A DNA stretch of 26,603 bases from an uncultured Oscillospiraceae bacterium (GTDB lineage: Bacteria > Bacillota > Clostridia > Oscillospirales > Acutalibacteraceae), in assembly GCA_905211675.1 (NCBI GenBank), contig CAJMBP010000017.1, positions 1 to 26,603 on the forward strand. Direction: 5' to 3'. Under the pieces are notes generated by a model, which was not told the origin of the DNA, ran no database searches, and worked only from the letters and a program-made list of their open reading frames with translations. The position numbers and the translations under genes are program-made. Positions 7,246 through 14,387 of the stretch are shown here, piece by piece; within the stretch, counting starts at the first letter, position 1; each line of letters opens with the position of its first letter.

Positions 7246-8430
7246 TTAGCCTAAAACCGACTTTAATTCTTCGGTTTTATCGGTCTTTTCCCAGGTAAAG
7301 TCAGCATCGTTACGACCGAAGTGACCGTAGTTTGAAGTTTTGCGGTATATAGGTCTGCGCAAATCAAGCTTGTCGATAATTGCGGCGGGGCGAAGGTCAA
7401 ATACCTTTTGAACCGCGTCGGCAATAACCGTATCGTCAAATTTGCCTGTGCCGAAGGTGTCAACCATAACAGAAACCGGCTTTGCAACGCCTATGGCGTA
7501 TGCAAGCTGAATTTCGCACCTTGCGGCAATGCCTGCGGCAACAATATTTTTTGCAACATAGCGTGCGGCGTATGCGGCACTGCGGTCAACCTTTGTGGGG
7601 TCCTTGCCAGAAAAAGCGCCGCCTCCGTGACGAGCCACGCCACCGTAGGTGTCAACAATTATTTTTCTGCCTGTAAGGCCTGTGTCGCCCTGAGGTCCGC
7701 CTATTACAAAACGGCCGGTGGGGTTTATGAATATTTTTGTGTCATCATCTATAAGATTTTCGGGTATTGTAGGCTTGATAACCTTTTCGAGTATATCTGT
7801 TCTGAGTGTTTCAAGGTCAATGTCAGCGCTGTGCTGAGTTGATACAACAACAGTATCCACGCGTTTCGGCTTTCCGTTTTTATCATATTCAACCGTAACC
7901 TGAGTTTTGCCGTCGGGGCGAAGGTATGTAAGCTCACCCGACTTTCTAACGCTCGTAAGCTTATATGACATTTTATGAGCAAGCGAAATACTAAGCGGCA
8001 TAAGCTCGGGTGTTTCGTCACAGGCAAAGCCGAACATCATACCCTGATCACCTGCTCCGTGAAGGTTGTATTTATCATCTTCACCGCCCTTGAATTCGAG
8101 CGAATTATCAACGCCAAGCGCTATATCGGGTGACTGCCTGTCGAGATTTACAACTACCTTGCAGCTTTTGCCGTCAAAGCATGCGTCGGCGCTGTTGTAG
8201 CCTATATCACAAAGCACTTCACGAACAATTGACTCAACATCAACCTTGGCACTCGTAGTAATTTCGCCCATAACATTTACAATATCGGTAGTGCAGAAGG
8301 TTTCGCACGCCACGCGCGACTGCTTGTCCTGCGCGAGCATTGCGTCAAGTATAGCGTCGGAAATTTGGTCGCACACCTTATCGGGGTGACCTTCGGTTAC
8401 CGATTCAGAAGTAAATAACTTTTTATACAA
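7246..8430 (-). CDS. metK: S-adenosylmethionine synthetase
   Basis: It forms SAM from methionine and ATP in the cytoplasm. At 394 aa it is full length. The N-terminus has FTSESVTEGHPDKVCDQISD with the ATP-site His15 and the metal-site Asp. The hexapeptide GAGDQG is at 125-130 and the phosphate loop GGGAFSGKDPTKVDRS at 269-284. The start is a TTG at 8430 with GGAGG about nine bases ahead, the only sensible start given the conserved beginning MYKKLFTSES. It is the first gene of the operon and lies directly behind a SAM-I riboswitch, so high SAM should shut off its own synthesis and the two methionine genes after it. Confidence 0.97.
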   Translation of the reverse strand: MYKKLFTSESVTEGHPDKVCDQISDAILDAMLAQDKQSRVACETFCTTDIVNVMGEITTSAKVDVESIVREVLCDIGYNSADACFDGKSCKVVVNLDRQSPDIALGVDNSLEFKGGEDDKYNLHGAGDQGMMFGFACDETPELMPLSISLAHKMSYKLTSVRKSGELTYLRPDGKTQVTVEYDKNGKPKRVDTVVVSTQHSADIDLETLRTDILEKVIKPTIPENLIDDDTKIFINPTGRFVIGGPQGDTGLTGRKIIVDTYGGVARHGGGAFSGKDPTKVDRSAAYAARYVAKNIVAAGIAARCEIQLAYAIGVAKPVSVMVDTFGTGKFDDTVIADAVQKVFDLRPAAIIDKLDLRRPIYRKTSNYGHFGRNDADFTWEKTDKTEELKSVLG

Positions 8431-8454
8431 TTTTTATTCCTCCGTTTTTATGTC

Positions 8455-8499
8455 CTAAAAGCAAGAAAGAAGCCGCTCACCGAAAGGTAAGCAGCCTTT
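8455..8499 (-). terminator. SAM riboswitch terminator (expression platform)
   Basis: On the minus strand, AAGGCTGCTTACC (8498-8486) pairs, with G-U pairs, to GGTGAGCGGCTT (8481-8470) around a TTTC loop. A T-rich stretch, CTTCTTTCTTGCTTTT, follows. It sits between the aptamer and the metK ribosome binding site, the usual position for the OFF-state terminator. Confidence 0.8.
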
Positions 8500-8504
8500 A
8501 AAAA

Positions 8505-8600
8505 TCTTATCTTTCGGATAATCCGCAGGATTTGGCACCTTGAAAACAATCAGGTTGCCGGACTTCATAGGGCCTGTACCCTCCGTCACTCTTGATAAGG
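8505..8600 (-). promoter_or_regulatory. SAM-I riboswitch (S box) aptamer
   Basis: The minus strand begins CCTTATCAAGAG. The conserved core continues as GGCCCTATGAAGTCCGGCAA, then AAGGTGCCAAATCC, and the aptamer ends with GATAAGA, which closes helix P1 with CTTATC. These are the hallmark segments of the SAM-I aptamer, including the kink-turn region and the J3/4 GGTGCCAAATCC segment. It controls metK-metY-metA, exactly the pathway expected. Confidence 0.96.
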
Positions 8601-8637
8601 ACTATTATTTTATTTAATTTTCTGTTTTCCGTGTAGT

Positions 8638-8666
8638 ATTTTACTACCATGCGCTTTATTTGTCAA
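8638..8666 (-). promoter_or_regulatory. Promoter of the SAM riboswitch operon
   Basis: Minus strand TTGACA (8661-8666), 17 bases, TAAAAT (8638-8643). The predicted start near 8631 lies about 30 bases before the aptamer. The -35 box is only four bases past the stop codon of the upstream gene. Confidence 0.88.
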
Positions 8667-8669
8667 CTG

Positions 8670-9341
8670 TTATTTTTTACTTATTATTTCAAAGGTTCCG
8701 TTAAGCACAAATAAAATTATTAAAACCGCAACCACAAGCAGCACCAAAGCCACTGTTGCAATAAGTATAAACTTTTTCTTGTCGGTTTTGGGTGTTTTGC
8801 TGTTTGAAAGCCCTGCTTTTTTTAGCGCCGAGGTTATCGGTTTATAAATTATCATAGTTATTGCCGCATTAACAACACCCTTAATCAGATTAAAAGGCAG
8901 TAACAGCGTAGGTATCATAGCAGCAACATCGCTGCGAGAGGCTCCCATATAAAAAGGTGTTATAAACATATTTGCAACAAGCATAACAGCCGTCATTGAA
9001 AACACAGCCGCCATACTGCCGAAAATGGCTCCCGTAAGTGTGCGGCGGTATTTATAAATTATACCGCTGGTTGCAGTAAATGCGGCACTTGCCAGTGCGT
9101 TCATAATAAAGCCGTACACGCCGGTGTCGCTTATTGTCAAAAATTCTATGCCGGCAACCAAAACAGATGATACGACTGCATATAAAGGTCCGTATAAAAA
9201 TGCAATAACAGTAAGTATAGCATCTTTAAAATCAAAGGTTAGAAAACCAACCCTAAATTTAACTACAAACATACAGATATACGCTAACGCGCAAAGCACT
9301 GCTGTTACCGAAATCTTTTTTAAATTGTTTTTTGCGTTCAT
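8670..9341 (-). CDS. ribU: Riboflavin ECF transporter S component (RibU-like)
   Basis: It is a membrane substrate-binding subunit of an energy-coupling-factor transporter, working with shared EcfA, EcfA' and EcfT encoded elsewhere. The 223-aa protein has about six hydrophobic segments, the last at about 195-217. The second segment is preceded by FRVGFLTFDFKDAILTVIAFLYGP, the loop pattern of ECF S components (family pattern: FDF-x-D ... GP). The riboflavin assignment rests mainly on the FMN riboswitch directly upstream. The C-terminus is longer than in classical RibU, with a lysine-rich linker (SNSKTPKTDKKKF) before the final membrane helix. GGGGTGG precedes ATG 9341. Confidence 0.88.
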   Translation of the reverse strand: MNAKNNLKKISVTAVLCALAYICMFVVKFRVGFLTFDFKDAILTVIAFLYGPLYAVVSSVLVAGIEFLTISDTGVYGFIMNALASAAFTATSGIIYKYRRTLTGAIFGSMAAVFSMTAVMLVANMFITPFYMGASRSDVAAMIPTLLLPFNLIKGVVNAAITMIIYKPITSALKKAGLSNSKTPKTDKKKFILIATVALVLLVVAVLIILFVLNGTFEIISKK

Positions 9342-9361
9342 AAAACCACCCCAAAAATATA

Positions 9362-9386
9362 AGCCCCCACATATTTTGTGGGGGCT
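9362..9386 (-). terminator. FMN riboswitch terminator
   Basis: AGCCCCCACA (9362-9371) pairs with TGTGGGGGCT (9377-9386). On the minus strand TATATTTTT follows at once, then the ribU ribosome binding site. This is the expected OFF-state terminator between aptamer and start codon. Confidence 0.88.
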
Positions 9387-9403
9387 AAAAATTTACATAA
9401 ATT

Positions 9404-9521
9404 TTTTCTTCTACCATCCGGACTGTACCGTCGGCTTTGGAATTTCACCAAATCAACCCGTTTTTAACAGGCTCGCAGGCTTTAACTGCCGGTGGGGAAT
9501 TTCACCCCGCCCCGAAGAATA
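9404..9521 (-). promoter_or_regulatory. FMN riboswitch (RFN element)
   Basis: Reading the minus strand, the diagnostic RFN blocks appear in order: CTTCGGGGCGGGGTGAAATT, CCCCACCGGCAGT, GCCTGCGAGCC, GGTGAAATTCCAAAGCCGAC, GGTACAGTCCGGATG, and AGAAGAA, which closes helix P1 with TTCTTC. The element lies behind a consensus promoter and ahead of a terminator and the ribU-like gene. High FMN is expected to terminate transcription. Confidence 0.97.
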
Positions 9522-9534
9522 TTTATTTTTGAGT

Positions 9535-9563
9535 ATTATATATCACAATTTGCCGTTTGTCAA
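9535..9563 (-). promoter_or_regulatory. Promoter of the FMN riboswitch / ribU unit, perfect consensus
   Basis: Minus strand TTGACA (9558-9563), 17 bases, TATAAT (9535-9540). The -35 box overlaps the stop codon of the preceding DUF1294 gene (9560-9562). Confidence 0.9.
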
Positions 9564-9838
9564 CCCGATATATAAGAATTATATGTAATAATTATTAAAA
9601 TTGCCGTTTGTATAAATATTATAATCGGAATACCTATCATAAAGCGTTTATGCTTTGTTTTGTGCCTTATTGCAAGCATTGTAATATACATTCCGACGCT
9701 GCCGCCCATAAGGCTTACTGCAAAAAGCGTTTTTTCGCTTATGCGCCAACCGCCGATTTTTGCCTTTATTTTATCCGTCAGGCAGATTATTGCCGCAATT
9801 ACATTTATAAAAACGAAATATAAAGCAAAGTATTTCAA
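9560..9838 (-). CDS. DUF1294 family membrane protein
   Basis: This is a small membrane protein of unknown function. The pattern INVIAAIICLTDKIKAKIGG, then WRISEKTLFAVSLMGGSVG and IRHKTKHKRF, matches DUF1294 (family pattern: DK-x-xA ... RI-x-E-x-LL ... GG ... HKT). Three to four hydrophobic segments are visible. I prefer the TTG start at 9838 (MKYFALYFVF, 92 aa): GGTGAT lies five bases ahead, and relatives usually start just before the first membrane segment. An earlier in-frame TTG at 9883 would give 107 aa overlapping the sigE 3' end by 17 bases, but has no clear ribosome binding site. It follows sigE closely and is likely transcribed with it. Confidence 0.82.
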   Translation of the reverse strand: MKYFALYFVFINVIAAIICLTDKIKAKIGGWRISEKTLFAVSLMGGSVGMYITMLAIRHKTKHKRFMIGIPIIIFIQTAILIIITYNSYISG

Positions 9839-9866
9839 AAATATCACCGACAATATTTTACTCTGT

Positions 9867-10565
9867 CTAAACCGCTTTTTCAATCTGTTTTTTAAGCTTT
9901 ATAATAATTCTTTTTTCAAGCCTCGATATATATGACTGTGAAATGCCCAAGGTGTCGGCTACCTGTTTTTGCGTATATTCGGGGTAGCCGTTCATACCAA
10001 ACCGCATTTCCATAATCTGCCGTTCGCGAGGCGGCAGGTCATTTACAAAGCATTTTAACTGACGGCGCTCGTCCTCCTGCTCGAGTCCTCGCCCCACCTC
10101 GTCGCCGTCGCTTCCAAGTATGTCCGACAGTAACAGCTCGTTTCCGTCCCAGTCGGTGTTGAGCGGCTCGTCAATAGATATTTCATTCCGCTTTGACGCA
10201 ACCTTACGAAGATGCATAAGTATCTCGTTTTCAATACACCTTGACGCATAGGTGGCAAGTTTAATATTGCGCTCGGGGCAAAATGTGTTTACAGCCTTGA
10301 TAAGCCCTATTGTACCTATTGAAATTAAATCTTCGATACCGGTGGGCGCGGTGTCAAACTTTCGGGCTATATAGACCACAAGCCTCAAATTGTGTACTAT
10401 CAGTTCGTTTTTTGACTGCTCGTCGCCTATTGCCAAAAGCTCGGTTTCTCTTACGGCAGAAAGCGGCGGGGGTAGTGTTTCGGGTCCGTTTATATAATAG
10501 ACAGCACGGCGCGAAAAGAGTTTTATAAGAAGTTTATGTATAAGATTTTTAATTTTAATTTTCAT
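9867..10565 (-). CDS. sigE: Sporulation sigma factor SigE (pro-sigma-E)
   Basis: This is the mother-cell-specific sigma factor made early in endospore formation as an inactive, membrane-associated precursor. At 232 aa it is close to Bacillus SigE (239). The N-terminal pro-sequence is basic and amphipathic (MKIKIKNLIHKLLIKLF), and AVYYINGPETLPPPLS follows at the expected cleavage region. Region 2 contains NLRLVVYIARKF and EDLISIGTIGLIKAVNTF, then KLATYASRCIENEILMHLRK. Region 4 has ERQIMEMRFG and a helix-turn-helix at QKQVADTLGISQSYISRLEK. It is the second gene after spoIIGA, its activating protease, separated by 16 bases. This pair is strong evidence for a spore-forming organism. Confidence 0.96.
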   Translation of the reverse strand: MKIKIKNLIHKLLIKLFSRRAVYYINGPETLPPPLSAVRETELLAIGDEQSKNELIVHNLRLVVYIARKFDTAPTGIEDLISIGTIGLIKAVNTFCPERNIKLATYASRCIENEILMHLRKVASKRNEISIDEPLNTDWDGNELLLSDILGSDGDEVGRGLEQEDERRQLKCFVNDLPPRERQIMEMRFGMNGYPEYTQKQVADTLGISQSYISRLEKRIIIKLKKQIEKAV

Positions 10566-10581
10566 AATAATATACCTACCG

Positions 10582-11391
10582 TCAGTTAAATTTCTCGGGA
10601 TTTACTATTATCTTACAGCCGTCAAGCGGCTCGCGCGATACTGCGAGTACGGGGCTTTTAAATGTGTATTTACGCTTTTTATATAATATTTCAGCCCTGT
10701 CAATTCTGTACCCGTCAAGAATTTCGGTACCTGTAACGGTTGAACAGGGAATTGCCCTGTACCTTGTTTTGCGCTCGGAACAATTTACAAGTGCGTCAAC
10801 AACCTGTGCCTCGGTTATAAATATTGATGATAGCCCGAACACATCATCAAGCGAATTTCCCGTGTCGGCAATGCCGCATAGGCTTAAAGAGTTGTCGCCG
10901 CAAAAAATAGTGACATCGCATTTAGTATTTTGCGGAAATGTTTTTTCAAGCACCCGTCGCAAAACGTTTGCAACAAGATAACCAAGCACCGAAAAGGCTA
11001 TTAAAAACAAAGGGGATATATTAAAATAAATAACCGAATTATTTATTACCATTCCGTAAGGCTTAAATATAAGCCACACGGCAATCATAGCTCCGCTGTA
11101 AGCAAAGTTTACACAAAACAGCACAGCCACATTTCTGAAAAAAGATTTTACGTCACCAAAGCCAAAGGTTATTAAACACAAAACAGCAGACATTAAAATT
11201 TGAACTATACACTGACATAAAAAATTACTCTGCGGCAAAAATATGTAAAGCGAAAATACTCCGCCTGCGGCGGCGCCTAAAAGCAGACGCCAAAGACGTG
11301 TATTTTTATGTAAAAATTTTGAAGTCAAAAGCAGTAAAAAATAATCTACTGTAAAATTTACTAATATAAGAATATCTGCATAAACTACCAT
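10582..11391 (-). CDS. spoIIGA: Sigma-E processing peptidase SpoIIGA
   Basis: It is a membrane aspartic protease that cleaves pro-sigma-E at the sporulation septum. In the 269-aa protein, residues 1-150 hold about five membrane helices (VVYADILILVNFTVDYFLLL is typical of the family start). The C-terminal half is the cytoplasmic protease domain, with the retropepsin-like signature CGIADTGNSL and catalytic Asp176. RAIPCSTVTG and ILAVS-like strands typical of the domain follow. GGGGTGG precedes ATG 11391. It is encoded directly ahead of its substrate sigE, as in Bacillus and Clostridia. The promoter has an unusually long spacer, consistent with Spo0A control. Confidence 0.95.
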   Translation of the reverse strand: MVVYADILILVNFTVDYFLLLLTSKFLHKNTRLWRLLLGAAAGGVFSLYIFLPQSNFLCQCIVQILMSAVLCLITFGFGDVKSFFRNVAVLFCVNFAYSGAMIAVWLIFKPYGMVINNSVIYFNISPLFLIAFSVLGYLVANVLRRVLEKTFPQNTKCDVTIFCGDNSLSLCGIADTGNSLDDVFGLSSIFITEAQVVDALVNCSERKTRYRAIPCSTVTGTEILDGYRIDRAEILYKKRKYTFKSPVLAVSREPLDGCKIIVNPEKFN

Positions 11392-11413
11392 TTTGCCACC
11401 CCACTTTAATAAT

Positions 11414-11446
11414 ATTATATAGCCTCTTGTACGAGAATAATGTCAA
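11414..11446 (-). promoter_or_regulatory. spoIIG promoter with long (21-bp) spacer
   Basis: Minus strand TTGACA (11441-11446) and TATAAT (11414-11419) are 21 bases apart. The B. subtilis spoIIG promoter is known for a 22-bp spacer and dependence on Spo0A~P bound near the -35 region. No perfect 0A box (TGTCGAA) is seen, only weak resemblance within TTGTACGAGAA. Confidence 0.65.
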
Positions 11447-11454
11447 AAGCAGGG

Positions 11455-11497
11455 TTAAAAAAAAGACGAAAACTGTAAATTTTCGTTTTCGTCTTAA
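11455..11497 (-). terminator. Terminator after the metal-transporting ATPase gene
   Basis: AAGACGAAAAC (11463-11473) pairs with GTTTTCGTCTT (11485-11495). On the minus strand the stem is followed by a run of eight Ts. It separates the ATPase gene from the spoIIG promoter. Confidence 0.88.
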
Positions 11498-11506
11498 AGT
11501 TTATTT

Positions 11507-13390
11507 TTAAAGTCTTTTTACAAACATAGCGCGAATCGCATTAAGTATGGCAATGACCGCAACGCCGACATCGGCAAAAACCGCAAGCCACATATTAGCG
11601 GCACCAATCGCAACAAGTATTAAAGCCAACGCCTTAACCGCAATTGCAAACACTATGTTTTGATATACTATACCCACGCATTTGCGCGAAATTTTAATCG
11701 CCTTGGCAATCTTTACGGGGTCGTCATCCATAAGCACAACATCGGCGGCTTCAATGGCGGCGTCAGAGCCTATTCCGCCCATTGCGATACCTATGTCGGC
11801 GCGTGATAGAACGGGTGCGTCGTTTATACCGTCGCCCACAAAGGCAAGCTTTGATTTTCTTGACTCTTTGCTAAGCAGCTGCTCGACCTTAGACACCTTA
11901 TCGGCAGGTAATAATTCGCTGTATACAGTATCTATTTTAAGCTCATCTGCAACCTGCTCGGCTACGGCGTTTGCATCGCCTGTGAGCATAACGATATTTT
12001 TAACTCCTGCTTTTTTCAAGGCCGCAACCGCTTTTTTTGATGTTGATTTAATAACATCTGAAATTACAATATGCCCTGCATATTTACCGTCTGTGCCTAT
12101 GTGAATAATTGTTCCTGTTTTATGACAGTCGGTATATTTAATGCCAAGCTTGTTCATAAGCTTATTATTGCCTACGGCAACAATAACACCGTCAACCTTT
12201 GCCACCACACCGTTACCGCTGATTTCCTCTATATCGCTTACCCTTCCTGTATCTAATTCTTTACCATATGCGCGTTGTAAGCTTTTGCTTATAGGGTGCG
12301 ATGATGCGCTTTCGGCAAGTGCGGCATACTCCATTAACTTTTCTTCGGGAATTTCATTATGATGAACGGCAGTAACCTCAAACACACCCTCGGTAAGAGT
12401 GCCTGTTTTGTCAAACACAACGCAGTCGGTTTTAGAGAGCGCCTCTAAATAGTTGGAACCCTTTATAAGTATTCCTTCTTTGCCCGCACCGCCTATACCC
12501 GCAAAAAAACTTAAAGGAATACTTACAACCAGCGCGCACGGACAACTTGAAACCAAGAACGATAACGCGCGGTACACCCATATTGAAAAGTTTGCGGGGG
12601 TATTCAAAATAAGTATATTGACTATGGGCGGTATTATTGCCAAGCCCAGCGCACTAAAACAGACCGCAGGGGTATAAACCTTTGCAAATTTGGTAATAAA
12701 ATTTTCTGATTTAGATTTGCGCGAGCTTGCGTTTTCTACCAAATCTAAAACCTTTGAAACGGTTGACTCACCGAACTGCTTGGTGGTGCGAATTTTAAGA
12801 ACGCCTGTCATATTAACACAGCCGCTGAAAATTTCGTCGCCCGCACTTACATTGCGCGGCAAGCTTTCACCTGTTAATGCGGCGGTATTAAGGCAAGCTT
12901 CACCCTCTGTAACAATTCCGTCAATAGGCACCTTTTCACCCGGTCGTACAATAATAACCGCACCGATTTCTACTTCTTCTGGGTCTACCTGTGTGAGCTT
13001 GCCTTCTGTTTCTATGTTGGCATAGTCGGGTCTTATATCCATAAGCTCGCTTATGTTTTTACGGCTTTTACCAACAGCATAGCTTTGAAACAGCTCGCCC
13101 GTCTGATAAAAGAGCATAACGGCAATGGCCTCGACATAATCTCCGTCGCCTACAATACCGATAATCATTGCGCCGATTGTAGCAACCGACATTAAAAAGT
13201 TTTCGTCGAACACCTGACCGTTAATAATACCCCTTCCGGCTTTAATGAGAATATCGTATCCCACAATAAGATAGGGTATTAAGTATAAAAAGAAACGCAT
13301 TACGCCGCCTATGTGCGCAAAGCTTAAACCTATAATAAATACCGCCGAAATAATAATTCTAATCAGTAGTTTTTTCTGCTTTTGAGTCAT
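11507..13390 (-). CDS. cadA: Heavy-metal translocating P-type ATPase (CadA/ZntA-like, Zn/Cd/Pb class)
   Basis: It is an ATP-driven exporter of divalent soft metals across the cell membrane. The 627-aa protein has no N-terminal metal-binding domain of its own. Core motifs: TGES (173-176) in the actuator domain, metal-site CPC (283-285), phosphorylation motif DKTGTLT with Asp327, the HP motif at 365-366, and GDGIND (519-524). The last membrane helices contain FADVGVAVIAILNAIRAM, whose aspartate is typical of Zn/Cd/Pb (P1B-2) pumps rather than copper pumps. A separate HMA protein is encoded 23 bases upstream and probably delivers the ion. A good terminator follows. Confidence 0.93.
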   Translation of the reverse strand: MTQKQKKLLIRIIISAVFIIGLSFAHIGGVMRFFLYLIPYLIVGYDILIKAGRGIINGQVFDENFLMSVATIGAMIIGIVGDGDYVEAIAVMLFYQTGELFQSYAVGKSRKNISELMDIRPDYANIETEGKLTQVDPEEVEIGAVIIVRPGEKVPIDGIVTEGEACLNTAALTGESLPRNVSAGDEIFSGCVNMTGVLKIRTTKQFGESTVSKVLDLVENASSRKSKSENFITKFAKVYTPAVCFSALGLAIIPPIVNILILNTPANFSIWVYRALSFLVSSCPCALVVSIPLSFFAGIGGAGKEGILIKGSNYLEALSKTDCVVFDKTGTLTEGVFEVTAVHHNEIPEEKLMEYAALAESASSHPISKSLQRAYGKELDTGRVSDIEEISGNGVVAKVDGVIVAVGNNKLMNKLGIKYTDCHKTGTIIHIGTDGKYAGHIVISDVIKSTSKKAVAALKKAGVKNIVMLTGDANAVAEQVADELKIDTVYSELLPADKVSKVEQLLSKESRKSKLAFVGDGINDAPVLSRADIGIAMGGIGSDAAIEAADVVLMDDDPVKIAKAIKISRKCVGIVYQNIVFAIAVKALALILVAIGAANMWLAVFADVGVAVIAILNAIRAMFVKRL

Positions 13391-13413
13391 ACCCGATATA
13401 CCTCTTTTTATTG

Positions 13414-13632
13414 TTACATTTTAATAACAAAGTCGCTTTCTATCTTTTTGCAAGCCTTGTTTACTGCCTGCATAACAGTATCAATATTATAATCGTCTTC
13501 AAACTCTAAAATAAGTTTTTGCATCATAAAATTAAGCGTTGCATTCTTAACTCCCGTTATTTTTTTAATGGCCTGCTCCATTTTGGCGGCACAGTTGGCA
13601 CAGTCTACTTCAACTTTATATATTTTTTTCAT
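13414..13632 (-). CDS. Heavy-metal-associated (HMA) domain protein, 72 aa
   Basis: This small cytosolic metal-binding protein has a ferredoxin-like fold and the metal site VDCANCAAKME, with Cys11 and Cys14. The rest (AIKKITGVKNATLNFMMQKL and an acidic second half) matches a single HMA domain. GGAGG lies just ahead of ATG 13632; the longer upstream frame has no ribosome binding site. It precedes the P-type ATPase gene by 23 bases on the same strand. In many CadA or ZntA proteins this domain is the N-terminus of the pump itself, so here the function seems split into a free metallochaperone. Confidence 0.9.
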   Translation of the reverse strand: MKKIYKVEVDCANCAAKMEQAIKKITGVKNATLNFMMQKLILEFEDDYNIDTVMQAVNKACKKIESDFVIKM

Positions 13633-13648
13633 TTCAAATCCTCCTATA

Positions 13649-13677
13649 TTGACTTCATTTGTAAGGTAATGTATAAT
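13649..13677 (+). promoter_or_regulatory. Predicted tetR promoter (plus strand)
   Basis: TTGACT (13649-13654), 17 bases, TATAAT (13672-13677). It would give a leader of about 115 nt for the tetR gene. It lies inside the predicted leader of the divergent HMA gene, so the two promoters overlap face to face. Confidence 0.55.
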
Positions 13678-13682
13678 AAATA

Positions 13683-13694
13683 TGTTAGTGAACA
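13683..13694. promoter_or_regulatory. Short inverted repeat between divergent promoters
   Basis: TGTTAGTGAACA has TGTT/AACA arms and lies between the two predicted promoters. It may be an operator, but the arms are short. Confidence 0.3.
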
Positions 13695-13708
13695 TTTTGT
13701 TTGATTAC

Positions 13709-13738
13709 ATTATATATGAAAATCTATCGAAATAACAA
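13709..13738 (-). promoter_or_regulatory. Predicted promoter of the HMA-cadA operon
   Basis: Minus strand TTGTTA (13733-13738), 18 bases, TATAAT (13709-13714). The predicted leader to ATG 13632 is about 70 nt. Confidence 0.55.
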
Positions 13739-13767
13739 CAACCAAAAGGCTTTTTATGTAAGATACC

Positions 13768-13789
13768 GAACAAAATTTTAAAATTGTTC
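13768..13789. promoter_or_regulatory. Inverted repeat immediately upstream of tetR
   Basis: GAACAA (13768-13773) and TTGTTC (13784-13789) flank ten A/T bases. The dyad touches the tetR ribosome binding site GGAGG (13791-13795), a typical place for an autoregulatory operator of a TetR-type repressor. Confidence 0.4.
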
Positions 13790-13800
13790 AGGAGGTTTTT

Positions 13801-14334
13801 ATGGACAGACGACAACTCAAGACCCGAAAGGCTATATTTCACGCGTTTCGCAACTTATTGGAAAAAAAGCGTTACGAAAATATAACCGTTCAGGATATCA
13901 TCGATGAGGCCGATGTCGGCAGAAGTACATTTTATTCACACTTTGAAACAAAAGATTTACTGCTTAACGCTATGTGTGAAGATATGTTTTATCACATATT
14001 TGAAAACGACCCATGCCCATGGGTTGGCAAAGACACTGATTTAGAGGGCAAGCTGTCGCATACCCTTTGGCATATACGCGAGAATAAAACCGACCTGTCG
14101 GGCATTTTGCTGTCTGACAGCGGCGAACTCTTTATGAGATATTTTAAGGAGCATTTATACACAATGTTCGAGCAGCATATTGATGCGTTTAAAACCGAAG
14201 TGCCGAAAAATTTTTTGCTTAATCACTTGGTCGGCAGCTTTGCCGAAACGGTTAAATGGTGGCTTGAGGAGGATACTCAAACCAGCCCGGAAACAACCGC
14301 TAAATACTTTATTGAGCTTACAAAAATAAATTAA
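13801..14334 (+). CDS. TetR/AcrR family transcriptional regulator
   Basis: The 177-aa protein has an N-terminal DNA-binding domain: TRKAIFHAFRNLLEKK, then ITVQDIIDEADVGRSTFYSH with the helix-turn-helix and the typical FYSHF end. The C-terminal part (about 60-177) is the ligand/dimer domain and is not diagnostic for a ligand. GGAGG precedes ATG 13801. It is divergent from the HMA-cadA operon, which suggests but does not prove that it controls metal efflux; classical regulators of such pumps are usually ArsR, CmtR or MerR proteins. It ends in a bidirectional terminator. Confidence 0.9.
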   Translation: MDRRQLKTRKAIFHAFRNLLEKKRYENITVQDIIDEADVGRSTFYSHFETKDLLLNAMCEDMFYHIFENDPCPWVGKDTDLEGKLSHTLWHIRENKTDLSGILLSDSGELFMRYFKEHLYTMFEQHIDAFKTEVPKNFLLNHLVGSFAETVKWWLEEDTQTSPETTAKYFIELTKIN

Positions 14335-14375
14335 AATAAGCGTCTGCTGTAAAAAGTACAGCAGACGCTTATTTT
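14333..14375. terminator. Bidirectional terminator between tetR and the hydrolase gene
   Basis: A perfect 19-bp stem, AAAATAAGCGTCTGCTGTA (14333-14351) with its complement (14357-14375), closes an AAAAG loop. The A/T ends provide T-runs on either strand. It separates two convergent genes. Confidence 0.92.
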
Positions 14376-14387
14376 GTTTGTTGTGCA

